Assembly (NCBI GenBank): GCA_027306505.1
Contig: DAHUZP010000021.1
Span: 1 to 64,000, forward strand
Source: Thermoplasmata archaeon
GTDB lineage: Archaea; Thermoplasmatota; Thermoplasmata; Lutacidiplasmatales; UBA184
Direction: 5' to 3'
Length of the DNA: 64,000 nucleotides
Part shown: one piece after another, positions 25,780-36,700 of the stretch
Layout of the letters: every line of letters starts with the position of its first letter
How positions within the stretch are numbered: position 1 is the stretch's first letter
Program-made: the position numbers and the translations under genes
Notes under the pieces: generated by a model
Told to the model about the DNA's origin: nothing
Seen by the model: only the letters and a program-made list of their open reading frames with translations
The model's database searches: none

Positions 25780-28700
25780 ATGGCGAGCTCCACGGGTGGA
25801 CCTTCGGGGGCCCGACGGTTCCGTCGGTCCCGTTCGGCTCGAGTGCCCTACGCCTTCGCCGCGCTGGTCGTCGGCTTCGCGTTGCTGCTGGTGGTCGCCT
25901 CCTTGCTCACCTCGGAGGTCGCCCTCACCGGGGGACTGCAAGGGCAGGAGCCCGTGCTGGTCGACCAGGCGATGCAGCAGGCGGCCTCGATGCTCGAGGA
26001 CAACGCGAGCAACGCGCTCGTGGGGGTGCTCGCCCACATGCTCGCCGGGACGGACCCCGCCCTCGGTGACCTCAACGCGTCGGTGGCCTCCGGGGTCCAG
26101 AGCTACGTGGCCTCCTCCTTCCGCTCCTCCCCCACCCCTTCCCCTCGGTGTCCCCTCGGGAGGCCCTTCGGGGATGTGACCGTCTGCGTCCTCTCCTACG
26201 CGGTCGACGTGACCTACCCTGGCTGGCAGACGACCGGCCTCCTGCCGCAGGTCGCTTCCGTCTCCCCATCGACGGTGAGCCACTGGCCGGCGGCGCCCCC
26301 GAACGAGCTGGATCCCTCCCGGCTCGCCGTCCCGGGAGGAGGCAACTCGACGCCGTTCCCGGCCGTCGTCGGGAACTTCACGCTCGTGGCGGTCGACCCT
26401 TCGGGGGTCACGACGCAGGGGACCTTCCCGTTCCTGCGGACGGAGACGACGCCCCTGGGGCTCCTGGTCTCCGCCTCCGACCTCTTCACGACGGACCTCT
26501 CCGGGCCCAACGGGGGCTTCGCTCGGCTCGCCCAGTACATCCTGACGACGCTGGCGCAGCTGCGGGCCCTCCTCGGGTACGGCAGCGGAGGCTACCCAGG
26601 ACCGGACTCCGGGGCGACGACGGGGGTCCGGGAGATCCTCACCAACGCGGACGTGGCCGACGCGGGCGCGCTCGCGGTCGCTCTGGAGACGCTCTACTCA
26701 TTCCACGCGACGGACCCGAACGTCGTGCCCTCCCTCTTCGGTAACACCCTCCCTCCGAGCTTCTCCGCGCTGCTCACCCAGGCCCTCGACGGCTACGTCG
26801 ACGGCGCGGCCCTCCTCCTCTTCCTGGAGAGCGCACCCCCCTCCGACTGGTCGAACGAGCTCGTCGCGCTCGGGGAGAGCCTCGCCCAGTCCATCTCCTC
26901 CTTCTCCGACCGGTTCACCTTCGACCTGCTCTACACCTTCTGGGGCCCCACCACCGTCGACCCCACCCTACGGGAACCCGTCGCCGACTGGAACTTCGTC
27001 CACTCCCTCTCCCAGCAGTGGGCGCTCAGCGAGCTCCAGACCTACATGGACGACTACCGGACCTGGATGGGCTCGCAGCTCCAGGGGCTCCCCAGCTTCA
27101 CCGGGCGGTCGAGCTTGCCCGTCCTTCAGGCGCAGGCGGACCAGGCGGCGACGCTCTTCGGGCCGGGCTACCTCCTGTGCTACGACGCGCTGGGGAACCC
27201 GGTCCCCGTCCCGGACACCTACACGCTCTTCCCCGGCGGGAGCTACTCCGCGACCACCCTCGCGGTGCCGGACCTCCTCTCCCTGGTCCTGGGCGACCCG
27301 AACGCGGCCTCCCCGTACCCGGGGGCCCCGTTCTCGGTGAGCACGGACGTGCAGGTCACGGGCTCCGCCCCCTACGTGAGCACCCTCGACTTCACCCTCA
27401 CGGACTCCTCGCTGCTCGGGGAGTACGCCTCCAGCTCCCCCACCCCGTCGATGGACACGATGACCTCGCTCCTCACCGACGTCTCCGAGAGCATGGACAC
27501 GCCAGCCGGGTCCGCCCTGAGCTCCCCGGGCTACGTGCCCTATGTCGCCACCTGGATGGATGGGCAGCTCCCTTCGAGCGTCACGACCACCACGGCCGGG
27601 GTCGCGGACCCCACCTCGGCCCAGCAGCTGGGACCGGGCGGGTCCTCCTCGACCTACCTCGGCGCCGGGGTCGACGCCCTGTACTCCGGCCCGTTCGCCT
27701 CCTCGCTCTCGACCTTCCAGAGCGATGCCGCGACGCAGAGCGGGAACTGGTTCGTCGCGGGGGCGGAGTACCCCTCGGGGGTGGTGGGGACCGGGCCGAC
27801 CGTGGGGACGCCCAACTCGCTCCTGGACATCGCCCGCCTCGCGGTGCGCCTCTGGGCGATGATGGACTACAATCTGTACTGGGGAGGGACCCGGGGCATC
27901 TCGAGCGGCTACAGCTTCGGCCCCGTCGCCTACCAGGCGCCCAACAACGAGTTGATCTCCGTTCCCCCGAAGAGCACGAACGGATTCCCCGACTTCTCCC
28001 AGAACCTCATGGTCTCGCTCTTCGATTACGTCTACTCGTGGGTCCAGCAGAACTCGGCCACCGGCAACCCGCTCCAGGACTGCCAGTGGGACTCCGCCTG
28101 CCTCACGAACTACGCGGGGCTGGGGCCCACCGCCTGTCCCAGCCCCTGGGGGCCCAACAGCGGGTACGCGAACGCGATCGCCGCGTACTTCTCGAACCCC
28201 CAGGGGCTCTGGAGCGCGCTATTGCCCTCCGCGCTCAAGGTCACCTCCGCGTCGGTCCAGCAGGTGGGTCCCCTCGCCCAGCTCCCGCTCCTCACCGCCT
28301 ACACGGACACCGGGAAGGGCCTCGCGATGTGGGGGCCCAAGTTCCAGGCCTGGGTCGAGAGCAACCTGGGGGGTCCCCGGGTCCTCCCGGACACCTTGAG
28401 CCTCGCCCAGAGCTGGGAGCCCGACCTCTACCAGAGCTCGGAGTCCTGGACCGCACGCAACGTCGACGAGCACGCGATCGTCGACCAGCCCTACCTGCAG
28501 GCGGGCCTGCCCTCCCAGTTCTGGCAGGGCAACCGCTCGCAAGCGCTCTCCTCCGGCTCGATCTACGACACGGGTCCTCCCGAGGTCTCCCTCGCGCTCT
28601 CCTCGGTGGTGGCGCTGAGGAGCCAGGCGACCGAGACGGTCCAACTGGTCGACCCCCAGGACCTCTCCTCGAACATGGGGACCTCCCCGTTCCAGACGAC

Positions 28701-30270
28701 GTGGGACGTCCGGTACTCCGCGACGGTGTCGGTGGTCCTCACCGATCCGACCTCGCCCATCCTTCCCGGTCCCTCCGGGCCGGAACCGACGAGGCTCGCC
28801 TTCACGGTCCCCCTCTACGCGGAGTTCCCGGTGACCGTGTTCACGCCCTGGCCGCTCGAGACCGGCGCCCTGGGGCTGCCGTCCGACCCGGTCCTCACCT
28901 ACACGCGAGGGCTCACCGGCATCGAGGGCTCCGACGTGAGGACCGCCTCCGCCCCGGACTATCTTCCCGGCACCTACATCTCCGGACCGCTCGTGGACCT
29001 GCTCTCCCGCGTGGGGACGGTCTCCCACACGGCGATGCAGGAGACGGCGGTCGACGCGTCGCTGCTGGGGAACCTGCCGGGGCAGGGGGCGCAGGGGGGG
29101 CCCCAACTCTCGAGCGCCCTCGCGGAGAGCGTCGACGGCTCCGCGCAGGCCTTCCTGGGGATCGCCCAGCAAGGGAACTCCGCCGCCGCCCGGGCGGACA
29201 TGAACACCCTCTCCACCGCCCTCTCCAGGATCGGCCTCCCCACGGGGCTGCTCTACCTCAACAACTACGCGTTCCTCGGCGACAACGTGACCTTGACGCT
29301 GCAGGGGAACTACGCCGCGACCTGGACGCAGGGATCGGCGACCGCGAGCGTGCTCGACGCTCAGATCGCCTTCTCGTCGAGCTCGCTCTCGCTGGTCCAC
29401 GTGGGCTACGACAACACCTACGGACCGTTCAGCTTCTCGATCGTCCACTCCCCCCTCCCCGGTTCGAGCCTGGGGGTCGGGGAGTACCTCGCGGCGGGCT
29501 GGACGCAATGGGGAGTGCCGAGCGTCCTCACCCTGTCCTCCCCTGTCGGGACGGGGCCCCTCCCCACCCCCACGAGCCCCGCTACCCCCCTGGGCTCCCT
29601 CTACGTACCGGCGATGGGCAGCACGCTCACCACGGCGGAGCTCTATGAGCTGGGGCAGCCCTCGCTGTCCTCGAGCGCGTCTGCCGCCTACCAGAGCTCC
29701 TCTGCCGCCTGGCTCACCGGGGTCGGCCCCGGCCATCCGCCCACCTTCGACACGCTGGTCTCCGCCGAGCAGTACGCGCTCGCGGACTACTTCGACGCTG
29801 TGCGCGCGAACGGGCTCTCCGGGAGCTTCTCCTCCTTCGACCTCGGGGTGAGCGCGGCGGAGGGCGACCAATGGTTCTCCTCCTCCCTCTCCTACCGGCC
29901 CAACGGGGCCCCGACCGCGGCCTCCCTCGAGACCTTCCTGGGATGGGCGGTCCAGGAGAGCCGTCCGCTCGGCTACGCGCTGGGGGACCCCACGCCGGAC
30001 GCGGCGGTCCTCTCCGAGATGCCCCGCTCGCTCCTCGGCACGACCTGGTGGAACGAGAGCGTGGGGGCCTGCCAAGGCTCCCTCGCGACCTGTCCGGGGG
30101 TGGGCGACGTCTACCTCAACACCCCTGGGGGCTACACCGCCGCGAACTTCGCCGCGATCCAGTGCGACCTGGGCGGGCTGGGTGGCGGGGCCTCCGACCA
30201 GCCCGCGGTCCTCTTCGGCGGTAGCGGCACCTCGGGGACCGACCCCTACGTCGCGGAGCTGAGCTACTGA
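25780..30270 (+). CDS. giant membrane-anchored pilus-locus protein, copy 2
   Basis: A 1496-residue paralogue of 5480-10168. The N-terminus is basic (RRFRRSRSARVPYAF) before a membrane span at about 22-45, then an all-exterior chain. Conserved blocks occur throughout, e.g. DRFTFDLLYTFWGPTTVDP and, much later, SNMGTS and TWW-containing segments. ATG 25780 has AGGAGG 9 nt upstream. However, a GTG at 25759 overlaps the previous stop (GTGA) and would begin MSRRK, like MSRRD in copy A, so 25759 is a strong alternative. It is co-transcribed with the anchored surface protein. No catalytic motif was recognised. Confidence 0.75.
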   Translation: MASSTGGPSGARRFRRSRSARVPYAFAALVVGFALLLVVASLLTSEVALTGGLQGQEPVLVDQAMQQAASMLEDNASNALVGVLAHMLAGTDPALGDLNASVASGVQSYVASSFRSSPTPSPRCPLGRPFGDVTVCVLSYAVDVTYPGWQTTGLLPQVASVSPSTVSHWPAAPPNELDPSRLAVPGGGNSTPFPAVVGNFTLVAVDPSGVTTQGTFPFLRTETTPLGLLVSASDLFTTDLSGPNGGFARLAQYILTTLAQLRALLGYGSGGYPGPDSGATTGVREILTNADVADAGALAVALETLYSFHATDPNVVPSLFGNTLPPSFSALLTQALDGYVDGAALLLFLESAPPSDWSNELVALGESLAQSISSFSDRFTFDLLYTFWGPTTVDPTLREPVADWNFVHSLSQQWALSELQTYMDDYRTWMGSQLQGLPSFTGRSSLPVLQAQADQAATLFGPGYLLCYDALGNPVPVPDTYTLFPGGSYSATTLAVPDLLSLVLGDPNAASPYPGAPFSVSTDVQVTGSAPYVSTLDFTLTDSSLLGEYASSSPTPSMDTMTSLLTDVSESMDTPAGSALSSPGYVPYVATWMDGQLPSSVTTTTAGVADPTSAQQLGPGGSSSTYLGAGVDALYSGPFASSLSTFQSDAATQSGNWFVAGAEYPSGVVGTGPTVGTPNSLLDIARLAVRLWAMMDYNLYWGGTRGISSGYSFGPVAYQAPNNELISVPPKSTNGFPDFSQNLMVSLFDYVYSWVQQNSATGNPLQDCQWDSACLTNYAGLGPTACPSPWGPNSGYANAIAAYFSNPQGLWSALLPSALKVTSASVQQVGPLAQLPLLTAYTDTGKGLAMWGPKFQAWVESNLGGPRVLPDTLSLAQSWEPDLYQSSESWTARNVDEHAIVDQPYLQAGLPSQFWQGNRSQALSSGSIYDTGPPEVSLALSSVVALRSQATETVQLVDPQDLSSNMGTSPFQTTWDVRYSATVSVVLTDPTSPILPGPSGPEPTRLAFTVPLYAEFPVTVFTPWPLETGALGLPSDPVLTYTRGLTGIEGSDVRTASAPDYLPGTYISGPLVDLLSRVGTVSHTAMQETAVDASLLGNLPGQGAQGGPQLSSALAESVDGSAQAFLGIAQQGNSAAARADMNTLSTALSRIGLPTGLLYLNNYAFLGDNVTLTLQGNYAATWTQGSATASVLDAQIAFSSSSLSLVHVGYDNTYGPFSFSIVHSPLPGSSLGVGEYLAAGWTQWGVPSVLTLSSPVGTGPLPTPTSPATPLGSLYVPAMGSTLTTAELYELGQPSLSSSASAAYQSSSAAWLTGVGPGHPPTFDTLVSAEQYALADYFDAVRANGLSGSFSSFDLGVSAAEGDQWFSSSLSYRPNGAPTAASLETFLGWAVQESRPLGYALGDPTPDAAVLSEMPRSLLGTTWWNESVGACQGSLATCPGVGDVYLNTPGGYTAANFAAIQCDLGGLGGGASDQPAVLFGGSGTSGTDPYVAELSY

Positions 30271-30297
30271 GAGAGGGCGGAAGAGCGAGGGAGCTCC

Positions 30298-30320
30298 GGG
30301 GGTGGGCGCGCGCCCCCCCG
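30298..30320. terminator. GC-rich inverted repeat between convergent genes
   Basis: A G-run ending GGGTGGGCGC is followed at once by GCGCCCCCCC, giving a stem of about 9 paired bases in the 91-bp gap between two convergent stops. It could be a bidirectional transcript end. The assignment is weak because local G+C is extreme. Confidence 0.25.
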
Positions 30321-30361
30321 GGGCCGCCTGGCCCCTCTTCCACGAGGAGGATGCACGGGTT

Positions 30362-33300
30362 TCAGTACGGGGGAGCCGTCTGTGTGCCGGGAAGCTCCGG
30401 TGGAGGGCCCGCGGGGGCGGGGCTGCTCTCCCCCGCGCCCGACATGTCGGGTGGAGAGGAGGGGCCTTCGGCCTCCGATGGGGGCCCGGAGGTCTTGCTG
30501 TCCTCTCCGCCGCTGCGAGAGCGACCGCGACCCGCGTGGCGTCGCCGGGTCTTGGAACGGAAGCGCACGTAGAAGAGGCTCCCCGCGACCGCGACGACCA
30601 CGAGCAGGGCCACGCCGAGGACCAGGGCCCCCGAGTTCCCTTGCAGCCAGCTGGGGAGCGGGCTCGACGAGCTCGGAGAGCCGCCGGTGCCCCCGCCGCC
30701 GCCTCCGCCACCCCCGCCGCCCCCACCTCCACCGCCGGAGCTGGTCTTGTTGACGGTGACCGACACGGCGGCCGCCGAGGCCCCGGCGCCGTTCGCGTCG
30801 GAGACGGAGACCGAGATCACGTAGGTGCCGGCGGCGCTGTAGGTGTGGGTGAGGGTCCCCGTGGGGTCCGCCGAGGTGGCGGTGGAGGTGTCACCGTAGG
30901 AGAGGACCACCGCGAAGGGTGCGAGGCCGCCCGATACGCTCCAGGAGACGGCGACGGTCAAGGGGACCGTGCCCGAACTGGGGCTAGCGGAGCTCGTGAG
31001 CGAGAGGGAGGAGGCGACGCTGACCGAACCGGAGATGTTGAGGACGGCCCCGAGGGCGTCATGGACGCTCACGGTGACGGGGTAGGTCCCCGGTCGCGTG
31101 AAGGTGAAGGCGACCGGGTCCCCCGAGAGGGAGCCTACCGGCGAGACGAACGTGGGGGTGGAGTAGGGGGCGACCCCGCCGCTCAGTCCCTGCAGGGAGA
31201 AGGTGAAGTTGGCGGGGGCGTCCAACGAGCCCGCGTTGGCCATGAGCGACCCGGAGAGCGCCGGAGGGAGCTCGACCAGGTCCGCGGTGCCGTTCATGTC
31301 CCCCTCCCCGATCCACAGGTCGCCGTTCGCGGCGAGCGTCGTGGGGACGGACTGCCAGAGGAGCCCGATCCCGAGGGTGAGGTCCACCTGCGAGACCGCG
31401 TTCACCCCCTGGAACACGACCGGGGTGGAGAGCACCGTCTGCTCGAACCCCAAGCCCCCCAGGAGGTAGGTGGGCCCCATCGCGGAGAGGGTCGTGATCG
31501 CGTTCACGTTGTAGGGGACGGGCAGCGAGGCGGTGAGGTCGAAGGCCCCCTGGCCTCCCAGCGTCCAGTTCACCAGGCCCGCGCCTCCTCCCACCCAGAA
31601 GGTGGTCCCGTTCCAGGTCGAGGACTGAGGCACGCCGACGAAGGAGGCGAAGTCGGGCGTCACGTTGGTGAGCGCGGGGGTCCCGCCGGGAACGTAGGAG
31701 AAGAAGTCCCCTACCCCGGAGAACTCGGGCTGCTGCGCCCCGCCGAGGAGCGCGGCCCCGGCGCTGTCCACCGCGATGGTCGTGACGGAGGAGACCGTGA
31801 GGAGGCTCGCGGAGAGGTTGGTCCAGCTCGAGGTGGAGGGGGCGTAGGAGTAGAGCCCGCCCCCGTAGCTCGCGCTCTGGTTCACCTGGATCGTTCCGCC
31901 GACCAGGAGGTCGCCGGAGAAGGTGGCGAGGGAAGAGATGGCGAGATCGGGGGCGAGCCCGCTCGTGATGTTCTGGATCGCGCCGGTCGCTCGATCGAGC
32001 AAGAGCACGCTCGCACCGTCCGAGAGGTAGACCTTCCCGCCCGAGCTCGCCGCGAGGGAGAGGTCGCCGAGGCCCGGAGGGAGCGAGGGCGTGAGGTCCG
32101 CGACGGTGCCGTTGGTGAGGTCGAGCGCGAGGAGGCTCCCCGCGCTCCCGTTCGTCCCCGCGACGTAGAGGTGCCCCTGCGAGAGCGCGAGCGCGCTCGC
32201 CGCGACGAAGCCCGTGGGGAAGGTCGCGGAGGTCCGCACGAACCCACCGGCGGAGGTCCAGGTGCCGAGCTCGGCCATGCCCAGGGCGTCCGAGCCCCCG
32301 GCGAGGAGGGTCGAGCCGGGCTCCCAGGTGAGGGCCAGGGGGCTGAACCCCGTGGGCCACGGGGAGCTCGCGAAGGGGGTCACGGCCCCCGTGGACCCGA
32401 GCAGCGAGACCGCGCCCTTGGGCGAGGCGACGGTCCAGCCGAAGAGCGTGGAGGGGTCGGGGCATGCGACGGTGGGGAGCCCGAGGAGCGGAGCGAGGGC
32501 GGTCGTCACGTTGTCGAAGGGCCCTCCGCTCAGGTTGAGGATGCCCGTGTAGCCCTGGGCGGACTCGACCAGGACGTAGTGGCTCGCCGCGGCGAGCGGG
32601 GTGAGCGGCATGCCGAAGCTCGCGGGGACGAGCGAGGTGAGGTTGGTGAACGACCAGACCCCGAGGGAGTAGTTGAGCAGCCCCGCCGTGCCGTTGACGC
32701 TGCTGCCGGTGACGAGGATCCCCCACGGGTCCGAGATCGCCCCGACGAGGGCGCCGAACCCCGTCGGCACTCCCGTGTAGGGCGTGAACCCGACCGACCC
32801 GTTGTAGGTCGCGACCTCGGGCAGTGCTACCCCGGTGGAGTAGTTGCCCCCCACGAGAGCGACCTGACCACCGAGGGTCCCGCCCCCGCCCAGGACGCCC
32901 AAGGTCTGCGGGGTGAACCCGAGGGCCGGCTGATAGAGGCCCGAGGTGAGGTTCTGCTCCATGAGCTCGGGGGCGCCGCTGCCCTGTCCCCAGAGATAGA
33001 CGGTGGGGTAGGTCCCGAGCACGACTGACCCGGTCTGCAGCGCGCCGATGTCGTCGGTGGGCGCCACCGCGCTGAAGTTGCCGGTGCGGTCCACGAGCGA
33101 AGCGGGGGGCCCTAGGGCGAGCGTCCCCAGCTTCGGCCCGGTGAAGGTGTCCGCGCCGAGCACGTCCACCGATCCGCCCGGCAGGTTCAGCAACTGGTCC
33201 ACCGCGCTCCACGAACCGCCAGGGACCTGGGGCAGGAGGCTCGCGAAGGAGTGGGGGGGGGAGGGCGTGGAGTTGGTCGCGAGCGTCACGCTCGCGCCCG

Positions 33301-33559
33301 TAGAGAGCCCCCGGGCCGTCCCGGGCAAGGTCCCCGCCGCTCGAGCGGCCCCAGGGGCCGCACCCGCGGGGGGGCGCCCGTGGAGAGGGCTTGCGCTCCC
33401 ACCGAGGGGATAGGCGAGCAGCATCATGAGGAGAAGGAGTCCCACCGCGATCATCGGCCCGGGTCCACCCCGGGCACCATCCCCTCGCTCGCTCCTGCTC
33501 TTCCCCATGCGCTTCACAGGTCCCCTACGTTCCTCCGATCGAACCGGAGAAGATTCCAT
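30362..33559 (-). CDS. PKD/propeller surface protein with poly-Gly linker and anchor
   Basis: A protein of up to 1065 residues. A signal peptide (MIAVGLLLLMMLLAYPLGG) is followed by about 650 residues of kelch/propeller-like repeats. Two PKD-like domains follow (GTYPVTVSVHDALGAV; SAAGTYVISVSVSDANGAG), then a run of about 15 glycines, a membrane span (LVLGVALLVVVAVAGSLFYV) and a basic cytosolic tail. PKD domains usually mediate protein or glycan contacts outside the cell. The start is uncertain: ATG 33559 has no ribosome site, and ATG 33508, 17 codons later, still precedes the signal peptide. It is followed on the same strand by the convergent giant gene and preceded by the hydrolase-like gene. 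Confidence 0.75.
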   Translation of the reverse strand: MESSPVRSEERRGPVKRMGKSRSERGDGARGGPGPMIAVGLLLLMMLLAYPLGGSASPLHGRPPAGAAPGAARAAGTLPGTARGLSTGASVTLATNSTPSPPHSFASLLPQVPGGSWSAVDQLLNLPGGSVDVLGADTFTGPKLGTLALGPPASLVDRTGNFSAVAPTDDIGALQTGSVVLGTYPTVYLWGQGSGAPELMEQNLTSGLYQPALGFTPQTLGVLGGGGTLGGQVALVGGNYSTGVALPEVATYNGSVGFTPYTGVPTGFGALVGAISDPWGILVTGSSVNGTAGLLNYSLGVWSFTNLTSLVPASFGMPLTPLAAASHYVLVESAQGYTGILNLSGGPFDNVTTALAPLLGLPTVACPDPSTLFGWTVASPKGAVSLLGSTGAVTPFASSPWPTGFSPLALTWEPGSTLLAGGSDALGMAELGTWTSAGGFVRTSATFPTGFVAASALALSQGHLYVAGTNGSAGSLLALDLTNGTVADLTPSLPPGLGDLSLAASSGGKVYLSDGASVLLLDRATGAIQNITSGLAPDLAISSLATFSGDLLVGGTIQVNQSASYGGGLYSYAPSTSSWTNLSASLLTVSSVTTIAVDSAGAALLGGAQQPEFSGVGDFFSYVPGGTPALTNVTPDFASFVGVPQSSTWNGTTFWVGGGAGLVNWTLGGQGAFDLTASLPVPYNVNAITTLSAMGPTYLLGGLGFEQTVLSTPVVFQGVNAVSQVDLTLGIGLLWQSVPTTLAANGDLWIGEGDMNGTADLVELPPALSGSLMANAGSLDAPANFTFSLQGLSGGVAPYSTPTFVSPVGSLSGDPVAFTFTRPGTYPVTVSVHDALGAVLNISGSVSVASSLSLTSSASPSSGTVPLTVAVSWSVSGGLAPFAVVLSYGDTSTATSADPTGTLTHTYSAAGTYVISVSVSDANGAGASAAAVSVTVNKTSSGGGGGGGGGGGGGGGGTGGSPSSSSPLPSWLQGNSGALVLGVALLVVVAVAGSLFYVRFRSKTRRRHAGRGRSRSGGEDSKTSGPPSEAEGPSSPPDMSGAGESSPAPAGPPPELPGTQTAPPY

Positions 33560-33723
33560 GCTGGGGGAGGGTTAAGCCCCTTCGGACCCCGGGGGCGCGG
33601 GGTCGACGGCGCCGAGGGACGCGACGCTCCCGCGCGAAGGTCCCCCGGGAGCAAGGCCATTCGAGCTCCCGGACGGACCACCGACGACAGAATCAGGACC
33701 TCGCTGCGAGGGAAGACCGAAGC

Positions 33724-36700
33724 CTACGACCTCGAGCTCGAAGAGGTCCCCGCTGCCCGCCCGCTGCGGGGCATGGAGGAGCGCTCGGGGAGCTCTTCCG
33801 CTGACCCCAGGCCGTATCGGCGGGAGAAGAGGCCCACCCCGAGCACCAGGAGGAGGAGCTCCATGACGAACATCGGGGAGGCGATGGGGGTGAGGACGAG
33901 GGGCATCGATGCTCCGGTCGCGACGAACCCGCTCGCGATCGTCCCCAGCCCGACCGGCCCGACCAGCCCGAGGGTGGGGGCGAGGGAAGGCGCCACCGAG
34001 AAGGCCCCGCTCGAGCCCACGGAGGGCGCGGAGGGGGAGGAGGGGGCGCTCGAGGGGTTGGCCGAGGACGTCGAGGCCACCACCACGAAGGGCAGCTTGC
34101 TCTTCATGTGGACCAGGACCCAGGGACCCATGCCGCTCCCCATGCTCCAGCCCACCGCGCGCTGGGAGCCGGTGTGGGCGTCCACGAGGGGACCGCCGCT
34201 GCCGGTGGAGACCACCATCGCGACGTGCTGGACGGTGCCCGTCCCTTCGTAGTAGCCGACGACATCGCCCGGGGCGAGCTGGCTCGCACCGGTCACCTTG
34301 GTCGCGAAGCCCCAGCCGAGGAGGTAGTTCACGAGGTCCTGCGCGTTCACGTCACCCGTGATCGCGCCGCCGTAGCGGTAGGGGTCGCGAGAGAAGGAGA
34401 CCCCTCCCGCCGCGAGCGAGCTCGAGACGAAGTGCGCGCAGTCCACGCCATGGGACATGAGACAGGTGCCCTGGAGCGAGTGCCCCGAGCCCAGGTGCGC
34501 GGGGTAGCCTGGCCCCGCGGGGCACAGGCTGTCCCAGAAGAAGTAGCCGTCCGAGACCGCTTCGTCCCAGTACTGGTTCGCGTAGCCCACCGCCTTGCTG
34601 GCGCAGTAGTTCCCGGAGGTGCAGCCGCTTCCGCCGCCGCCGCCCCCCCCGCCCCCGCTGCCGCTTCCGGCGAGGAAAGAGGCGATGGTGGGCCAGAGCC
34701 CGCTCGGCATCGCGGCAGGCCCGTCGTCCAGGGCCCAGTAGGCGAGGAAGTGGACGCCGTCGCTCTGGGTCTTCTGGACCTCGGACTGGAGGTCGCTGAG
34801 CTCGCCGGAGGCTCCCGCACAGTACTCCGGGTCCAGCGCGAGCCCCAGGTGGGAGGCCGAGATGGAGCGGAGGGAGGTGGAGGCGGCGGAGCTGAACTGG
34901 CTCAACGAGCAGGTGTAGTCCATCAGCACCCAGACGTCGACCGAGCTGCGGGACATGTCCCCCAGGTTCCAGAAGCCGGGGCTCCAGAGGGCGAAGTCGC
35001 CCTGGAGCTTCATGCCGTGGGAGTGGAGGGCGGAAGCGAACTGGCCCATGAACTGGGCATAGGCCCCTCCGTCCGCGCCGTTCACCGATCCGCCGCCGCA
35101 GGAGGCGGAGGTGTCCGGCTCGAAGTCCACGTTGTAGCCCGCGTAGCCGTCCGACCTGGCCGTGGTGACCGCCTGGTCGATGAACGGTTGCCAGAGGCCC
35201 TGGGTCGCGAGGAAGTAGTTGAGCGAGGGGACGTTGCACGACGTCACCATGGGATACATGTGGCTCCCATGCTGCTTCGCCCAGGAGGTGAGGTCGTTCG
35301 AGGTCCCCGCGTAGCCCCGCGAGGTGAAGGAACCGCCGCTGGAGAGGTAGTAGGACTCCTCCGAGATGGAGGGGATGTCCTTCGTGACCCCTGAGTACTC
35401 CTTGCCGAAGGCGCTGGAGGAGCCGGACCAGGCGCAGAACTGGCAGACCCAGGGCATGAAGGTGTTCGCGGAGCTTCCGCCGCCCCCGCCGCCTCCTCCA
35501 CCGCCACCGCCGCCGGAGGAGCCGCCGGTGCAGACCTTCCCCGAGGTGTAGGGGATGCAGAGGTACCAGTTCGCGCTGATCACGTTCGGGTTCGAGATCC
35601 CGTCCTTGCTCGCGATGAGCGTGTAGAGGTTCGAGTTCCCGTAGGCGCGGGACGCGATCGCGCTCAGTGAGTCGCCCGAGCGGATCTGGTACCAGTCGCC
35701 CTGCTTGGGAGTGGAGGAGAGCGGGGTGCACTGCTTCGGACCGTAGAGGTTGCAGTTGCCGCTGCCGCCGCCGCCCCCGCTCCCGCCGCTCCCGCTCGAG
35801 GAGCAGGAGTTGCCGTTCGTGTGCGGGATGCACAGGTAGTAGCCGGACTGGATCACGTTCGGGTTGGAGATGTGGTCCACCCTCGCGATGAGGGTGTAGA
35901 GGCTCGACTTCCCGTAGGCCCGGGAGGCGATCCCGCTGAGGGAGTCACCGGACCGGATGTGGTACCAGTTGCCCTGGGAGGGGTTCGTGGTGAGCGGGTG
36001 GCAGACGTTCGGCCCGTAGAGGTTGCAGTTGCCGCTGCCGCCCCCTCCTCCTCCGCCACCGCCTCCCCCGCTGCTGGAGCAGACGTCATTCGGGCAGACG
36101 GTGCTCCAGGGGAGGTTCGCCTGGTTCTGGTTGTAGCCGGAGCAGGTGACCCAGCCGGTGCCGCCGAAGCCGTTCGGGGCCCAGCGGCAGTAGGCGCCAG
36201 AGAGGTAGCTGCCCCAGAAGTTGTAGCTGTTCGCGTGGTAGTAGTCGATCGCCCACTGGAAGGAGCAGGTGGGGTTGAAGTAGACCGGACCCCAGTTGGA
36301 GCCCCCGCCGTAGCTGCTGCAGGTCGAAGGGTTGTACCCGCCGATGGGGAACGGGTTCCCCTGGGGCGGGTATTGACCGCCGGTCCCCTCCTGGAGGATC
36401 CCCTCCGCGTAGTAGACCGGTTCGATGGCCGCCGGATTGAAGCTGCTCTCCTGGTAGGCCATGGAGACGAAGGTGATCGTGAGGCTGCCGGTGAAGCCGG
36501 CGTGAAGGGCGCAGTCGACGACGTCCTGGAGGGAGAGGGTCATAGGATGCCCGTACTCGTTCGCGTTGGGACAGGAGGCGGAGGAAGTCGCGGCGGGAGC
36601 GACCGCGGCAGGGGCCGCCCGGGGCAGGGCGACCTGACCCACCGGCTGGAGCGTCGCGCCCCCCAGGCCCGAGACCCCCAGTCCGATGGGGGTCCCCGGG

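Noticed and set aside
27018-29648. Long plus-strand frame inside the giant protein gene
   Set aside because: The translation is Arg/Pro/Gly-rich without structure, whereas the overlapping frame aligns with the paralogous giant at 5480-10168.
30302-33028. A 900-codon open frame on the plus strand opposite the PKD/propeller gene
   Set aside because: It is an antisense shadow produced by high G+C codon use: Gly/Arg/Glu-rich with no hydrophobic or domain pattern, while the minus frame has signal peptide, PKD repeats and an anchor.
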